Origin: Schizophyllum amplum
Lineage: Eukaryota; Basidiomycota; Agaricomycetes; Agaricales; Schizophyllaceae
NCBI GenBank assembly: GCA_007026445.1
Contig: VDMD01000227.1
Location: 1-28,274, forward strand
Direction of reading: 5' to 3'
DNA length: 28,274 bases
The position numbers were made by a program, and so were the translations under genes. Below the pieces are notes generated by a model. That model did not search any database, had not been told where the DNA came from, and was given only the letters and a program-made list of their open reading frames with translations. The first letter of the stretch is position 1. Each line of letters opens with the position of its first letter. Of this stretch, positions 10,803-24,097 are shown in pieces.

Positions 10803-11825
10803 ATGGGCAGCGCAAAAACTACCAAGGCCGCTGCGGCGGCGTCCAAGAAGGCTACCGCCACACCCAAGAAGGAGAAGGTGTTCCACCCGAACTCGAGGAA
10901 AGCGAACCAGATAGCGCGCAAGGCGCTGAGGAAGGGAAAGATGGGAAATCTTGTTGTGAAGAGGAATACAAAGCAGAATAGCTTGCGTGCGTTGGCGATG
11001 TGCTTTGTTTGCGAGGGATGTGTGCTGACGGTCCCTGTTCCCGACGTTTCGCTCTCTCCCCCTCATAAACCCATTCAAATCACATTTCCCCTCCCACTGA
11101 CGTTCCCCCACCTCTCCTCGATGTCCCCTCTCCTCCACCTGGCGTCCCCTCTCTACTTGACGTTCCTCTCCCGATCCTCTCCTCAATCCTCCTCGACGTT
11201 TTCCACCAGTCGACTTCTACACATTCCTCTACGAGGCGCTCCCGGAAGAAGGCACGCTCGAACTAGATGAGCTGCACGAAGTCGTGCGGGACGGCTGGTT
11301 AACGCGGCTCGACGCCGAACTGGAAGAAGAGCAGGCAGCGCGGAGAAAGGGCCGATCGAAGAGCACGAAGGAGATGAAGCTCGAGGATCTCAAGTTGCAG
11401 GAGTCCGAGACCTATAGGACGGGAATGGGTGCGTATTGCTCATTGCGCGTATGCTCAGCGTTGGTCTGACAAGCCCTTGCTTTTGCTCTCCATCTGTTCT
11501 CCCCGCTCCTTCACCGTCTGGCCGCCCACTCTTCCGCCATACTTCGCCCTCTTCCTCTCTCTGTTCATCCATGCCATCGGACATCCTCTCTCTATACCCC
11601 CCTTATTCTCCCTCTTCATCCTCTACAGAGGTCATCGACTTGACACACGCGCGGAATGTCGAGCTCTTCAGGAAGTGGGACCAAAAAGAGGTTGCGTACA
11701 CGGGTCTGCTACGTTTCGTGCGGATATCGAGCGCGACCCCGGACACGGTGATATTAACCCGGCAAGGGAACCATCCCTTGCTACAGGAGACGCCGGAGAG
11801 TGGGATGGACGTGGACGCCGCATGA
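10803..11825 (+). CDS. TMA16: TMA16-like 60S ribosome-associated protein
   Basis: Homologue of translation-machinery-associated protein 16, a small basic protein bound to pre-60S ribosomal particles. Exons 10803-10986, 11210-11428 and 11629-11825 give 199 residues. The Lys/Ala-rich N-terminus leads into FHPNSRKANQIARKALRKGK (about residues 27-46), the family hallmark. It is followed by FYTFLYEALPEEGTLELDEL, a charged helical segment (ELEEEQAARRKGRSKSTKE), and the C-terminal part with ARNVELFRKWDQKE and TGLLRFVRIS. The two introns (223 and 200 bp) are about four times longer than others in the window and pyrimidine-rich. The final codons (MDVDAA) and stop lie inside a 25-bp tandem repeat continuing into the 3' flank. 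The family call rests on motif memory. Confidence 0.85.
10987..11209 (+). repeat. Pyrimidine-rich intron of TMA16 with GACGTT-like words
   Basis: Intron 1 of TMA16 is dominated by C and T on the coding strand from about 11040 on. GACGTT or close variants (GATGTC, GGCGTC) recur roughly six times, separated by 15-60 bases of CT-rich sequence. This looks like an expanded low-complexity insertion. Intron 2 (11429-11628) is similarly CT-rich but without the GACGTT words. Confidence 0.5.
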
Positions 11826-11879
11826 GGGTAAGGATGTGGACGCTGCATGAGGGTAGGGATGTGGACGCTGCATGAGGGG
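11806..11879 (+). repeat. 25-bp tandem repeat spanning the TMA16 stop codon
   Basis: Three copies: 11806-11830, 11831-11855 and 11856-11879. Copies 2 and 3 are identical over 23 of their 24 shared positions, and copy 1 matches copy 2 at 22 of 25. The core is GTGGACGCTGCATGAGGGTA. Copy 1 encodes the last residues and the TGA stop (11823-11825). The other copies lie beyond the stop. Confidence 0.85.
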
Positions 11880-12221
11880 CGCGGAATGTCGTTGCCTGGC
11901 TTGTACCATTTGCACGCGCTCAGATGTATTCGCGCAGGTTCGGTTGTGACTATGCTGTATACCACTATATCTACCCGTCGGCGCTGGGAGAGACCATTCG
12001 CAGAGGACGGGCTGAAGCCCGCTTGAACTTTACTAGCACTGCTAAACTTTCAATTCGACATGCAAGCACGATCACATATTGCTACAGAAGATGAGAAGGA
12101 ACAGAGGGAGACATAGGACGATACAGATGTAGATGTCAAAGACGGGAGACCTCTAGGGAACTAGAGTGGAGGAACTGAATTTGAGCTGAACAAAGGACTT
12201 AGAGCGGGGGAAATGTAAGAC
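11826..12221. other. Convergent 3' gap (TMA16 / cytidylyltransferase-like)
   Basis: A 396-bp space between two genes facing each other. Apart from the tandem repeat at its left edge and a purine-rich right half (about 12080-12235) nothing is seen. Both transcripts must end here. Confidence 0.5.
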
Positions 12222-13213
12222 TTAGAACGAGGGAGATGGAGGACTGGGAGGCTCATCATCGTCCACCTCACGACCTTTTCTCTCGACGGACACCCTCAAG
12301 CCCTGCTCCGGGAGGGATGTCGTCGTCTCCTGCTCCGACACGCTCTGCTCTGGGGGGTACGAGTCGTCGATGGGAGCATTGAATGGCGACTGCACGGCGG
12401 GAAGCGGTCTGCTATTCTGCACCACTGGAGTCGAGAGGCGGCTCGGCGCCTGAGGCCGTGTCACACCAAATGTGCGGCGTGTGGGGATGACTTTGCCTGT
12501 AGAAGGACGTCAGGGATGAACATAGCAAGCGTTGATGTGACGTACCGAGGCTTTTCACCGCATCGTACCCGCGCAGACGCACCTTGTCGCAGGCAGGGTC
12601 GACGGAGGTGCCCTCGTCGATCGCGACGTAGTCGATGCGGCGGCCCAGGATGAACGCGTCGTTGAGCTGCCACGGCGCCTCTGATATGATCTCATCGACC
12701 CAGCGGCAGTGCCGGAGGACCTCGCAGCGCTCGACGTGAGGACTCGCCGCGGGGGAACCGTGCTGCCGGCAGTCCTCGTCCGAGAAGACACCGACCATTA
12801 GATACACAGATGGGAAGGCCAGCTTCGCCTGGCGCAACTGCAGCGCATGCCTATGCACGCATAGCCCATCAGCCGCTGATCTTCACGTTTGGGGAAGGAG
12901 GAGAGACGCACGCAGTGTTGAACCCGTCCCACAGCCCGTCGACGTACACGCGGACGTGCTGCCGGCCCGCGTCCTGGCTGTTGTACTTCGAGTACGCCGA
13001 CGCGTCCAGCGCCCGGCGTACGAACTCGCGCACGTCCTCGGGCTCCCAACGCGTCGTCGGCCAGCGCTCCTGCGCTGCCACGCTCGGCGGGGGCTCGAAG
13101 ATCTCGGACGCGGACGCGCAATGGAAGTTAAGGTCGGCAAGGCTGGAGTCGAGCGAGCGGTCGGAGATGACCTCGTAGTCGCTGAGGTCGTCGAGCACGG
13201 ATGAGGCGTCCAT
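12222..13213 (-). CDS. Phosphocholine-cytidylyltransferase-like protein, active site altered
   Basis: Exons (minus): 13213-12912, 12850-12546, 12496-12222, giving 293 residues. Residues about 88-218 follow the choline-phosphate cytidylyltransferase fold: VYVDGLWDGFNTAHALQLRQAK, VYLMVGVFSDE, LRHCRWVDEIISEAPW, IDYVA, DAVKSLGKVIPTRRTFGVT. The family normally has HxGH after the first strand. Here it reads N99-T-A-H102, so the first His and the Gly are gone. RTxGxST is changed to RTFGVT, and the usual KG after SDE is missing. The first 87 residues are acidic and unrelated (SVLDDLSDYEVISD). The tail from about 219 is Pro/Ser-rich, without the amphipathic membrane helix of active enzymes. It is probably a catalytically weak or inactive paralogue, perhaps regulatory (inference). 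The exon junction in the motif is phase-forced, so a splice error is unlikely to explain NTAH. Confidence 0.8.
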
Positions 13214-13620
13214 GGGTATGGCCGTCGGCGTCGGTGGTTGTACGGGGGGGCAGGTGGTCAGCGTCAAGGGACCGGTCTGGGGCCCCGGCTGGATGCGTTC
13301 GCTGGCACGATAGCATCACGAGGCCTTCCTATTCCGTCTGGGGTCGTCATGGCCGTTGGTTGATGCCGGCAGCGGACGCTCGGAGGGGAACAATGGGCGC
13401 AAAGAACAATGTCAGAGGTCGGAGGGCGGGAGAGGCTGACGGACGAACAGGAGGCGCGCTCTCCCGGGCCCATGTGCGCCGATCATCGATTTCGATTACC
13501 CCTCGACGTGCAAATCCGCTTCCAATCGTTTGTAAGTATGAAGGTATACAGCAGTATGTCAGTAAGCTACGATGCAACAGTATTATATAGGTAGGGAGAT
13601 AGGATGGGGTCAGTCAATGG
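13214..13620. other. Gap upstream of cytidylyltransferase-like gene
   Basis: A 407-bp spacer between two minus-strand genes. It should hold the promoter of the gene ending at 12222 and the 3' end of the monooxygenase transcript. TATATA occurs near 13583, but more than 350 bp from the ATG. No gene is supported. Confidence 0.45.
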
Positions 13621-15677
<2,057 letters not shown>

Positions 15678-16873
15678 GAACAGGGGGATGGAAGGGTGAA
15701 GTAGAAAGAAGGGAAATGAGCGAGCGTCAGTCAGCCGTCAGCCTGAGCAGTGGCGAGAGACAAGCAAGTCGACAGGCTGCGAAACTCGGAGGTGCTGCCG
15801 GTGACCGGTGACCTTGGAGTCGGACCAAGACATAAGCTCGCTGATATCAATCCGCAATCGGTCGGTGTCTGGCGGGCAAGACATGCTATAAAGGGCAAAT
15901 TTTCCGGCCCCCCGTTGTCGACGAGCGTGAAGAGTCCAGGCCCAGGTCGTCGCGTCGTCAACGAAAGCGGGGGCGGGACGTGCCTGCCCGTGCGCCGTCG
16001 GAATCTAATGCAATCAGACTCAATAGACGTTGTGAACCCCCTGCATCAGTGCATGGCCCCATTGTATTCCGTGAGAAGGGATCTGCGCTGATCTGCACGA
16101 TCTGCAAGAGCTCTGTCCGCCGCGGAGACGGTTGAGGATGAGGATGAGCGTGCGAAGACGCTGGAGGCTCCGTCACGCTAGTAATCTCAACATCTCACGT
16201 GTCCTGTCGTTGGATTCCGGGTATCACAGCACAAAAGGCCGACCTCGACAACACAACAAGTGGCACAAACTCTAACAGCAGCAGTCCCACGTGAATCTTA
16301 ACCTGACGCTATTGAGTTGAGGCAAGATTTTCAGGCGCCCATCTTCTGTGGCGCTGAGTGCAGTGAGCGCCTGATGCAATGCTCGATAGGACCTGAGTTG
16401 CACCTCCACAAGAACTGACGGCCCCGGCACGCTATGTACATGATTTCCCCTCGCAAAAGTCGCCGCTACGCAGAATCCAGAAGTTTCGCGACAGGTCCAG
16501 AAGTCAGCTTTATAACTTACTACATGTCAACCTTGAATTGTACCCTGTCGGCTTCTCCTGGCCACGACCTATGGCAACCGAAATCGCCAACTGACACAGT
16601 CCAGCGAAGGAAGCACAAGAGAACGTTGCCACAAGGCTAGGATAGTGCCGTGCCATTAGCGTGCATTTCATTGAACATACGTACGTTGCATTCCGTAATC
16701 TACCATTAGTATCGTTTCTAGCAAACAAGAGAGGCAAAGCAAGTAAGACGACAGATGAGAGAACTAGATTTCTATATGCGTGTTGATGATGATACAGTGA
16801 ACATGGAAAACGATACAAGATATGCCGAAGTACTTTTAAGGGGCGTTGTACGAGGGGGGACCTGCACGACGCG
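15678..16873. other. Gap between acetyl-CoA carboxylase 3' end and monooxygenase promoter
   Basis: About 1.2 kb between two minus-strand genes. Two CACGTG E-box palindromes lie at 16196-16201 and 16288-16293, 92 bp apart. A TATAAA word lies at about 15890. The part 16640-16860 is AT-richer and probably the carboxylase 3' flank. No coding region is supported. Confidence 0.5.
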
Positions 16874-19800
16874 TTAGCAAGCACTGATACCAGAGTGCGG
16901 GACAAGCGTACCAGGAGAGCGGTTGGCAGACTGTAACGCGTCGATCAACGACTGCCGCTCGTCGTCCGACAAGTTGTCCGCCAGGCGCATCATGCTGTCC
17001 AGCGACGCCTTGCGGTTCTCTCGCGTCAGTTGGACGAGGCGGCGCATCAGGTGGTCCGCCTGCAGCTTGATGACAGTAGCGCTGATGTCCAGCGCCTCCA
17101 GCTTCTCAGCCGCGACGCGGTGCGGCGTCTTCGCGTCAACACCGGCGAGCGTGTCGAGCAGGCCGGACCGATACTCGAAGGAGGACCCCGGGCTGGCCTC
17201 GGCGAGCTGGGCGAGGGCGGTGGAGCGGGCGACGCGGGCGCGAAGAGCCCAGTAGAAGTGTCGGCGGGCGTTCTTCCATTGCGCGGGCTTCGCGCAGCCC
17301 TTCGCCTCCATGCGGCCAGTGCGACTGGGACTCGGTTAGCAAGGTGATGTAGAGAATAAGCAAATGACAACGTACTCATGCAGATCGGCATAGAGAAGGG
17401 CGAGTTGTTTGTAAGTGGGCGCGAGGTGAGTTTCCCGCGCCTCGAGCTGAGACGCGGCTGCCGCGCGCTCCTCCGCAGTCTTCGCCGCATCCTTGCTGTC
17501 CTTCTTCAACGACGCGTACGTTGGGTCAAGGCGCTCCATCAGGCCGAGGATCTTGTCGCGGCGCATCTTGATCTCGATAATGCCCTCCGGCTCGAGGATA
17601 CCAGCGCGCGCGTCCACGTCCGCGTACATCTCCATCTGTTCTGAGTTAATGGACGGGTCGAGCACGACCCAAGCGCCACCACGGAGCTCGCCATTGGGCA
17701 CGATGTAGACGAACACGGGTTGCTTATACGCCGACAGCCCGTCAACGATTTTCGAGCCCTGCTTGAGAATCTCGTCGTACATGTCCTGCTGGCCGCCAGA
17801 GAAGCCACGCCAGTTCGCGAAGATGATGAGCGGCAGGCCCTCGCGGTTGAAGTCGAAGATCGCCTGTGCGGTTTTGTACGCGGAATTCGGGTACCAGACC
17901 TGGCCGGCCTCCATTATGCGCTGCTCGAAGGACGACGGGTTGGCGGGGTCGGCGGGGACGATGCGCTCCATCGTGCGCGTCTCAACAGCGATCACACCCA
18001 TGGGGATGCCACCTAGGCGAGCGCGGCCGACAACAACCGTCTGCGCCCAGCCGCTGAGCGTCTCCTGGAACGAGGTCTTGTCGAAAAAGCCCGGCAGCCA
18101 TTGGTCGGTCGTCTCGTCGCGTTTGCCCTCGATGAACCACCGAGGATCGTACGGGCCTTTTGGAGGCGTGTATGCGACGTCGCGGTCCCATGTGTCGCCG
18201 TTCGTGCGCACAGGGAGCGGCGCCAGCTTGTACTCGGGAACATACGACAACCACTGCATGATGTGGGTGGCGGCCTGAAGATCGCTGCTCGCCGTCAAGT
18301 GAGACACGCCGTTCTTGAACATGATCTGCGTGCCGCCGAGCTGCAAGTTCGACGTGTAGACCTCGCGACCAAGGACCTTGTTGAGCGCCTGAGCACCGGT
18401 GAGGATGATGGGCTGACCCTCAACTTGGACGGCGCGCTCTCCGAGGCGTACGAGGTAAGCGCCAATGCCGACAGAGCGACCTGTGACGAGCGTGATGGTG
18501 AAGATGTCGTCGTACGCGCGCGAGGTCTCGCCCGCAATGAGACCAGAGCCACGAAGGGACTCTACACCGATACCGTCCTGAAGACCGATGATGTCGGTGA
18601 TCTTGTGGCGACGCTGGTCTCCGGCCTGCACCTCGACGGTACGGACAGCGCCCGGGCTCTTCTCTTGCACCTTCAAGAAGTTCTCGCGCGTCAGATACAG
18701 GTAGTTGACACCCTTCTCCGGGTGTTCTTCATCGTTCCACGCGACCGAGAACAGCGGAAGGATCTCCTCCGCAAGACCGATACGAGCACCAGAGTTGGCC
18801 GATAGATAGATGCGCGGTATGCCCTGCTCGCGCGCATGCTGGCTGACTTGGTAGAAGAACTGATCCTCGACCGGGCCGAAGGATCCGATCTTGTAGGTGA
18901 TGTCGTTGGCGATGACAGCGACCCTGCGCCCGCTGGGATACTCCGGCGTCCTGAGTGTGTATACCCAGCCGACCATGCCGAAGGTGTTGTTGCCTGGCGC
19001 GCGGTCGACCTCCGCGATCTGATCATGCTCGTCGAGAACAAGCTCGCGAGACTCCAGCACGTTCTTGGGGATGGTGAGCGAGGGGTCCACCTTGCGCGCC
19101 TCCAGCCAAACATTGTTCAACGCCTTGGCGAAGAGTTGAGGGAAATCGTACACGTAGGTGGTACCAATGAGGTGGGCCTGGTAACGCTTGGGCTGCAGCG
19201 ACTCCTTCGTCGGGTAGGCTTGGTGGACTGGCTGGAGGTGGAGGGGTCCCTTCTCGCCGATAGACTTCAGGATCGTCGTACCCTTGTCTGTCGTGATCTC
19301 CTGGTAGCCGTGGAAGTTGACAACGAAGCCTGCGACGTTCTCAATGACGCAACGGATGGGTGTGATGTTGCCCTCGTCGTCCTCCAGCGCGATACGAATC
19401 TCAGAGCCTGTCACATGCAGACGCCACAAGCGCTTGCCATGACGGTCGATGAAGCCGGCGACAGCCTCGAGCACGTCGTCGTACGTGACGGCGAGGTTAT
19501 AGACGAAGTTGATGAAGATGTGGTTGCAGTCCGCCGCGCGGTGCTGAGCGCTAACGACCTCGAGGGCGTCGAGAACACTGGTGACGAGGCGATCCGTCTC
19601 CGAGATGAGATACTCGGCCGTGCTCATGGTGCCACGCAGGCGACCGGGTCGAACGAGAGCGCGCACGAAGAACCGGTTGTCGAGCTGGTTCTCGCGAGCA
19701 ACAGCGTGATAGATGTGAATCTGCTTGGCCTCCACGAACCACGGCTTGAGGTTGTAGTTCGACAACCGCCTCAGCTCCAGCTGGAAGGCAAGCGCGGGCT

Positions 19801-22800
19801 CGATGTTACGAATGGCCTGCTCTTCAGTCCAGATGCCGTCCATATCACGGAGGGTGAAATAAACGGGGTACTGGCCCTGGCGACAGATCAGGACCGAGAC
19901 ACGGCGCACGCCGCGGTTGTTGAGCTCGTCCTTGTTGGCGTTCACGAAGTCCGCGATCTCCTTCGCCCACGCATCCTCAGGCATGTCGTCCTCCGCGTTG
20001 AAAACGCGTAGGGCAAGGTTCATGACGTTGGGTGGGTCAGCTTTTCCATAGCGCTCGCGATGCTCTTCCGCGTCGAACGTGGGCAACAGCGACGCAACCT
20101 GCTTGAAACCGCGAATCAAAGTGGGCAGGTTGGGGAAAGAGGCGATCGCGCCTGTACGGATAGGCTGCGACTGGTGGCGGTTAACAAGGTACGAGAGGTC
20201 ACTGACGGAAGCAGTCCGACGGCTACTCTCGGTCAAACGAGGCGTGGATGGCGGAGAATGCGACTGCCCGATGTTAAAGCGCCACGTCACTACGCTGGGG
20301 TTGTCGCCGTCGTCGAGGTTGTCACCCTCCTCGTAGTCGATGGAAAGCAAGGTGTAAGCACGGTATGCGCGGCGGACGTAGACCTCAAAGGCAGCTGCAG
20401 ATGCGTCAGTCCTTAGTAGTCTTGCGCGGGTTCAAGACACGTACCCAAGGTCACCATGGGATCTTTGTGGTTGAAGAACGCGTGCAATACGTCGTACACA
20501 GTGTACCGCGAGTCACTGAGCTCTTTCAAGATCTCGGCCGATGGTGTCCTGCATGCGAGTTAGATGAAAATGTGCCACGGCAGGCGCAAAATTTTACGCA
20601 CCTCGAGTTTGTCTCTTGCTCCCCATAGAATTGGTTGGAGACCGCGTTCTTGAGGATACCCTCCATTTGCGCTAGCCGCTCTTCGTACGACGGCATCTGG
20701 CCCATGATCAAGACCTCACGCGCCTTCAGCGACACAGCAGTCGACGACCTGTAACTCAGATTGGTTCAACCGGCGACGCCTTGGCGAGGGACGACTCACT
20801 TCGCTTCCAGCGCTGCCAAGTTCTGCAGCACCGCATAAAGGTGGCTGTCCGGCACCGAAATGTTGAGACCGCTGCTCTTGACGTAGTCGAGCAGCGCGAG
20901 GACGAGCTTCGCCTTGCTCTGCGCCCTGATGTGGCTGAGCGCAAGCGATGCGACCTGGTCAAGGTCGTCCTTGTACGTCTCGCGAAGCGCAAGAATGCGC
21001 GCTTCGATGCTCCCACCAAACAGCTTTTCCGTCTCCTCGTATCGCCCCAGTAGGCTCGCCACCGTCTCCAACTCGTGACCCTTCAAGCCACCCGCAAAGC
21101 GCTCAATCACATCGTACACGCTCGCCAACCCCGCCCGGAACATGGTGCGGTCTTGCGGTAGGACGTTGTCCTGCGCATAGTGCTCCACCAACTTCTTCAG
21201 CCGCGCCGCCGGGAACTCGTGCGGGTCGCTCTTCGCCTTCGCTGCCTCCAGCGTCGTACGCATATTGTCCTCGAGCTTCGAAGGGATGCGCCCCGAGAGC
21301 GAAGACAGAATTGCGGTCATCTCCGAGAACGGCAGATCGGGGTCGTGAAGCACGTCAATGAGGTCCTTGAGCGTGGACGCCATTATGGCCTGGTTGTCGA
21401 AGCCGTCGAGGGTGTCGTTCAGAATGCCCATGCAACGAAGGAAGCGCTGGTAAGGCTTGTTGCCGATGACACCCGGAGGACCCGCGGGAGGGAGAAGACC
21501 TTCAAAGGGCTTGGCGTGCTTAACGCGCGCGGGGTCGTCCAAAGTCAGGATACCGAGGATGTCACCGGGAGCAAGGCTGACGCCCGGCTGCTTGATGAGC
21601 TGGACGATACCGTCCTCCGAAGCCACGAGCGGCATGTACATTTTCATGACCTGGAAAAGACATAAATACGCGTTTCACAAATAGCATAAAAGATACAAAC
21701 CTCAATCTCCGCATACGGCATTCCAGCACCGATATGGTCACCACTGTCGACGAAGTACCTGATGAGCTTGCCAGGGCTCGGGCTGCGAAGCTGTGTGGGG
21801 TCGTTCTCCTGCTCAATCAAGCAAGTCTTGGCGTCGACCATGAGACGCAGGGCGCCGACTTCCTCCTGCCAATACACCGAGTGACTACGGCTATCCAGCG
21901 AGACGAGCAGACCACCGTCCGCGAGCGGGCGCGCGCCCACCATAGTCCGCCCGCCGTTCAGGTAAAGCGTCCAAGCCGTGCGTGACGAGCGCGTCACCGT
22001 GAACGAGTACCGCACGTTCTCGTAGATGAAGTCGATGCTGAATACAGTCTTGAGCGTGTCCTTCGCCGGGACCTGACCTTTGTCCAGCACCCGCTTGTAC
22101 TCCGTCCAGCATGCCTCTGAGGCGAGGTGCGCCTTCGTGACCGCGCCACAAATGACCGCAAGGGTCATATCCGGGCGCTCTGCAGTGAGTTTGTTGCTGA
22201 TAAGGGAGTCCAGCCAGCCGGTGGTTATGGTGTTGTTCCTGAACGCCTCGAGCTCGAGAAGTTTGACCTGGTACTCGACGGTCGTGCGGAAGTCGCCGCG
22301 AATGCTGATCTCCTTGAGCGCGACGATCATGTTCTTCCGACTCTCCTCGCGGTCCTCGCCGTACGCGAAAATGTGCCCGAACTGTGAGTCGGCAAACTCG
22401 TGAAGACCACCCGCCGTGCTGACAGAGAAGTATCCCCAAACGTTCGTGCTGGAGCGGAAGTTGAGCTCCTGGAGGGAGCCGGACGAAGGCTTGAAGCCTG
22501 CGTCAGGGTTCTCGGCAGTGATGCGGACAGCGACAACGTGACCCTTCGGACGTGGCTTTCGCTGCACGGCCATAGAGTCGGGGTTGATCATGTCGAAGTC
22601 GATCTCAGAGGAGGCGGTGGGGGCGACGCCATAGAGCTGGCGAATGTCGCGAATACGGTGCAGAGGAATGCCCATGGCCACCTGGAGCTGCGCGGCAGGG
22701 AGGTTGACACCAGACACCATCTCAGTCGTCGGATGCTCGACCTGGAGACGCGGGTTGAGCTCGAGAAAATAGAAGTAATCCTCCGCGTGGCTGTACAGGT

Positions 22801-24097
22801 CTGTAGTGACCGTTAGTACTAGGTACGGCGCGCGGCTCGAGATACTCACACTCGACCGTTCCTGCACTGACATATCCGACAAGCTTGGCTAGACGGACAG
22901 CGGCGCGTTCCATCTGCTCAAAGGTGTCCTCCTTCGCGATCGTCACGGGCGCCTCTTCGATGATCTTCTGATGGCGACGCTGCACGGAACAGTCACGTCC
23001 GAACAGCGAGATCGCATTGCCGTACTGATCGGCGAGCAGCTGTACTTCAAGGTGGCGCGCCGAGCCCGCGAGCTTCATGATGAAGATCGGGGACCCTAGA
23101 GAACGGAGGTTGGAAAGCGTAACAGCGCGACGGAGAGATATATCGCACCAGGGATCTCGCCGGCGACGGCATGGTAAGCGTTTTTGAACGCATCCGGGTG
23201 CTCGACTTTGCGAATACCCTTGCCGCCGCCGCCCTCGCTCGCCTTGATCATGATCGGGTAGCCGATCTGCTCGGCCTTGACCAAACCGTCCTCTACGTTG
23301 GTCACGCACGCCTCCTGATACGCCTTATCCGGGACAGTAACAAAGCCGCCGGCGGATATCTCTGTGTCTGCGATGCCGGTGCCGGACCAAGGCATGGTGG
23401 GCACCTGGGCGTGCTGGGCGACGATGGTGCTGGATATCTTGTCACCGAGACTGCGCATGGCGGATCCCGGAGGCCCAATGAAGACGATCTTGTTCTTACT
23501 GGCAGCGAGACTTTCGGGGAGGCGTGGGTTCTCGGAGGCGTGGCCCCAGCCTGCCCAGACAGCGTGCACGCCGGCGCGCTCGGCAATGTCGACGATGAGG
23601 TCGACATTCGCGTAGTTGTTGTTGTTGGTGCCTCCGGGGACCTCGATGTAGCTGTCCGCCATGCGGATGTACTCTGCGTTGATCTTGAGGTCCTCCGGGG
23701 TGGCCATAACCGTGAACTCAATCTCGCGCTCGCGCCCGAACGTCTCGTAGCACCACTGGCGCACAGATCGGATCTCCTTGACAGCAGCAATACCTGTTGA
23801 GGTTTTGTGAGCACATCTATTGAGAAAAAACTATCCGAAAACGAGGCTAACCATTGTTCGCGATGAGGACCTTCAGGCAGTGATCAGCGTGCTGTGATCG
23901 CGAGCGAGGATAGAATGCGCACCTTTGTTATGACCGTATGACCGCCATGAGACTTGACAAAGTCAGCGACGCTTCCTGGGCAGGCTTTGTCGATGGAGTT
24001 GCCCCCTAAACGCGTTCCGTTAGCTGGTGGACGCGTGCGGGGCACGAGGAGACGCGCCTATGAACTGCTGCACTCTGGAATGGTCGTATGCGGACAT
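16874..24097 (-). CDS. ACC1: Acetyl-CoA carboxylase (multidomain, biotin-dependent)
   Basis: Makes malonyl-CoA from acetyl-CoA, bicarbonate and ATP, the committed step of fatty-acid synthesis in the cytosol. Exons (minus): 24097-24058, 24005-23923, 23870-23852, 23793-23149, 23095-22850, 22800-21701, 21650-20800, 20748-20602, 20548-20445, 20394-17376, 17324-16874. Sum 6705 bp, 2234 residues, the normal eukaryotic length. Domains: biotin carboxylase ([50 protein letters not shown]); biotin carrier with EVMKM, biotinyl Lys714; central region with [11 protein letters not shown], where Ser1141 matches the Snf1/AMPK-type site; and carboxyltransferase ([45 protein letters not shown]). Exon 3 has 19 bp. 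Intron 1 (24006-24057) starts GCGCGT; a GT donor for a 40-bp intron is possible but adds residues (see findings). All other introns are GT-AG. Confidence 0.97.

Noticed and set aside
12810..13178. Plus-strand frames opposite the cytidylyltransferase-like gene
   Set aside because: Shadow of conserved minus-strand coding sequence; no homology-like motif.
13347..13594. Small open frames between the cytidylyltransferase-like gene and the monooxygenase
   Set aside because: Short, on both strands at once, no start context, motif or splice partner.
18836..20011. 391-codon open frame on the plus strand opposite acetyl-CoA carboxylase
   Set aside because: It is antisense to the long conserved exon 10. 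Its composition (Val, Asp, Arg, Leu repeats) is what GC-rich codons give on the reverse strand. Other antisense frames at 18101-18805, 21180-21665 and 23171-23800 are the same effect.
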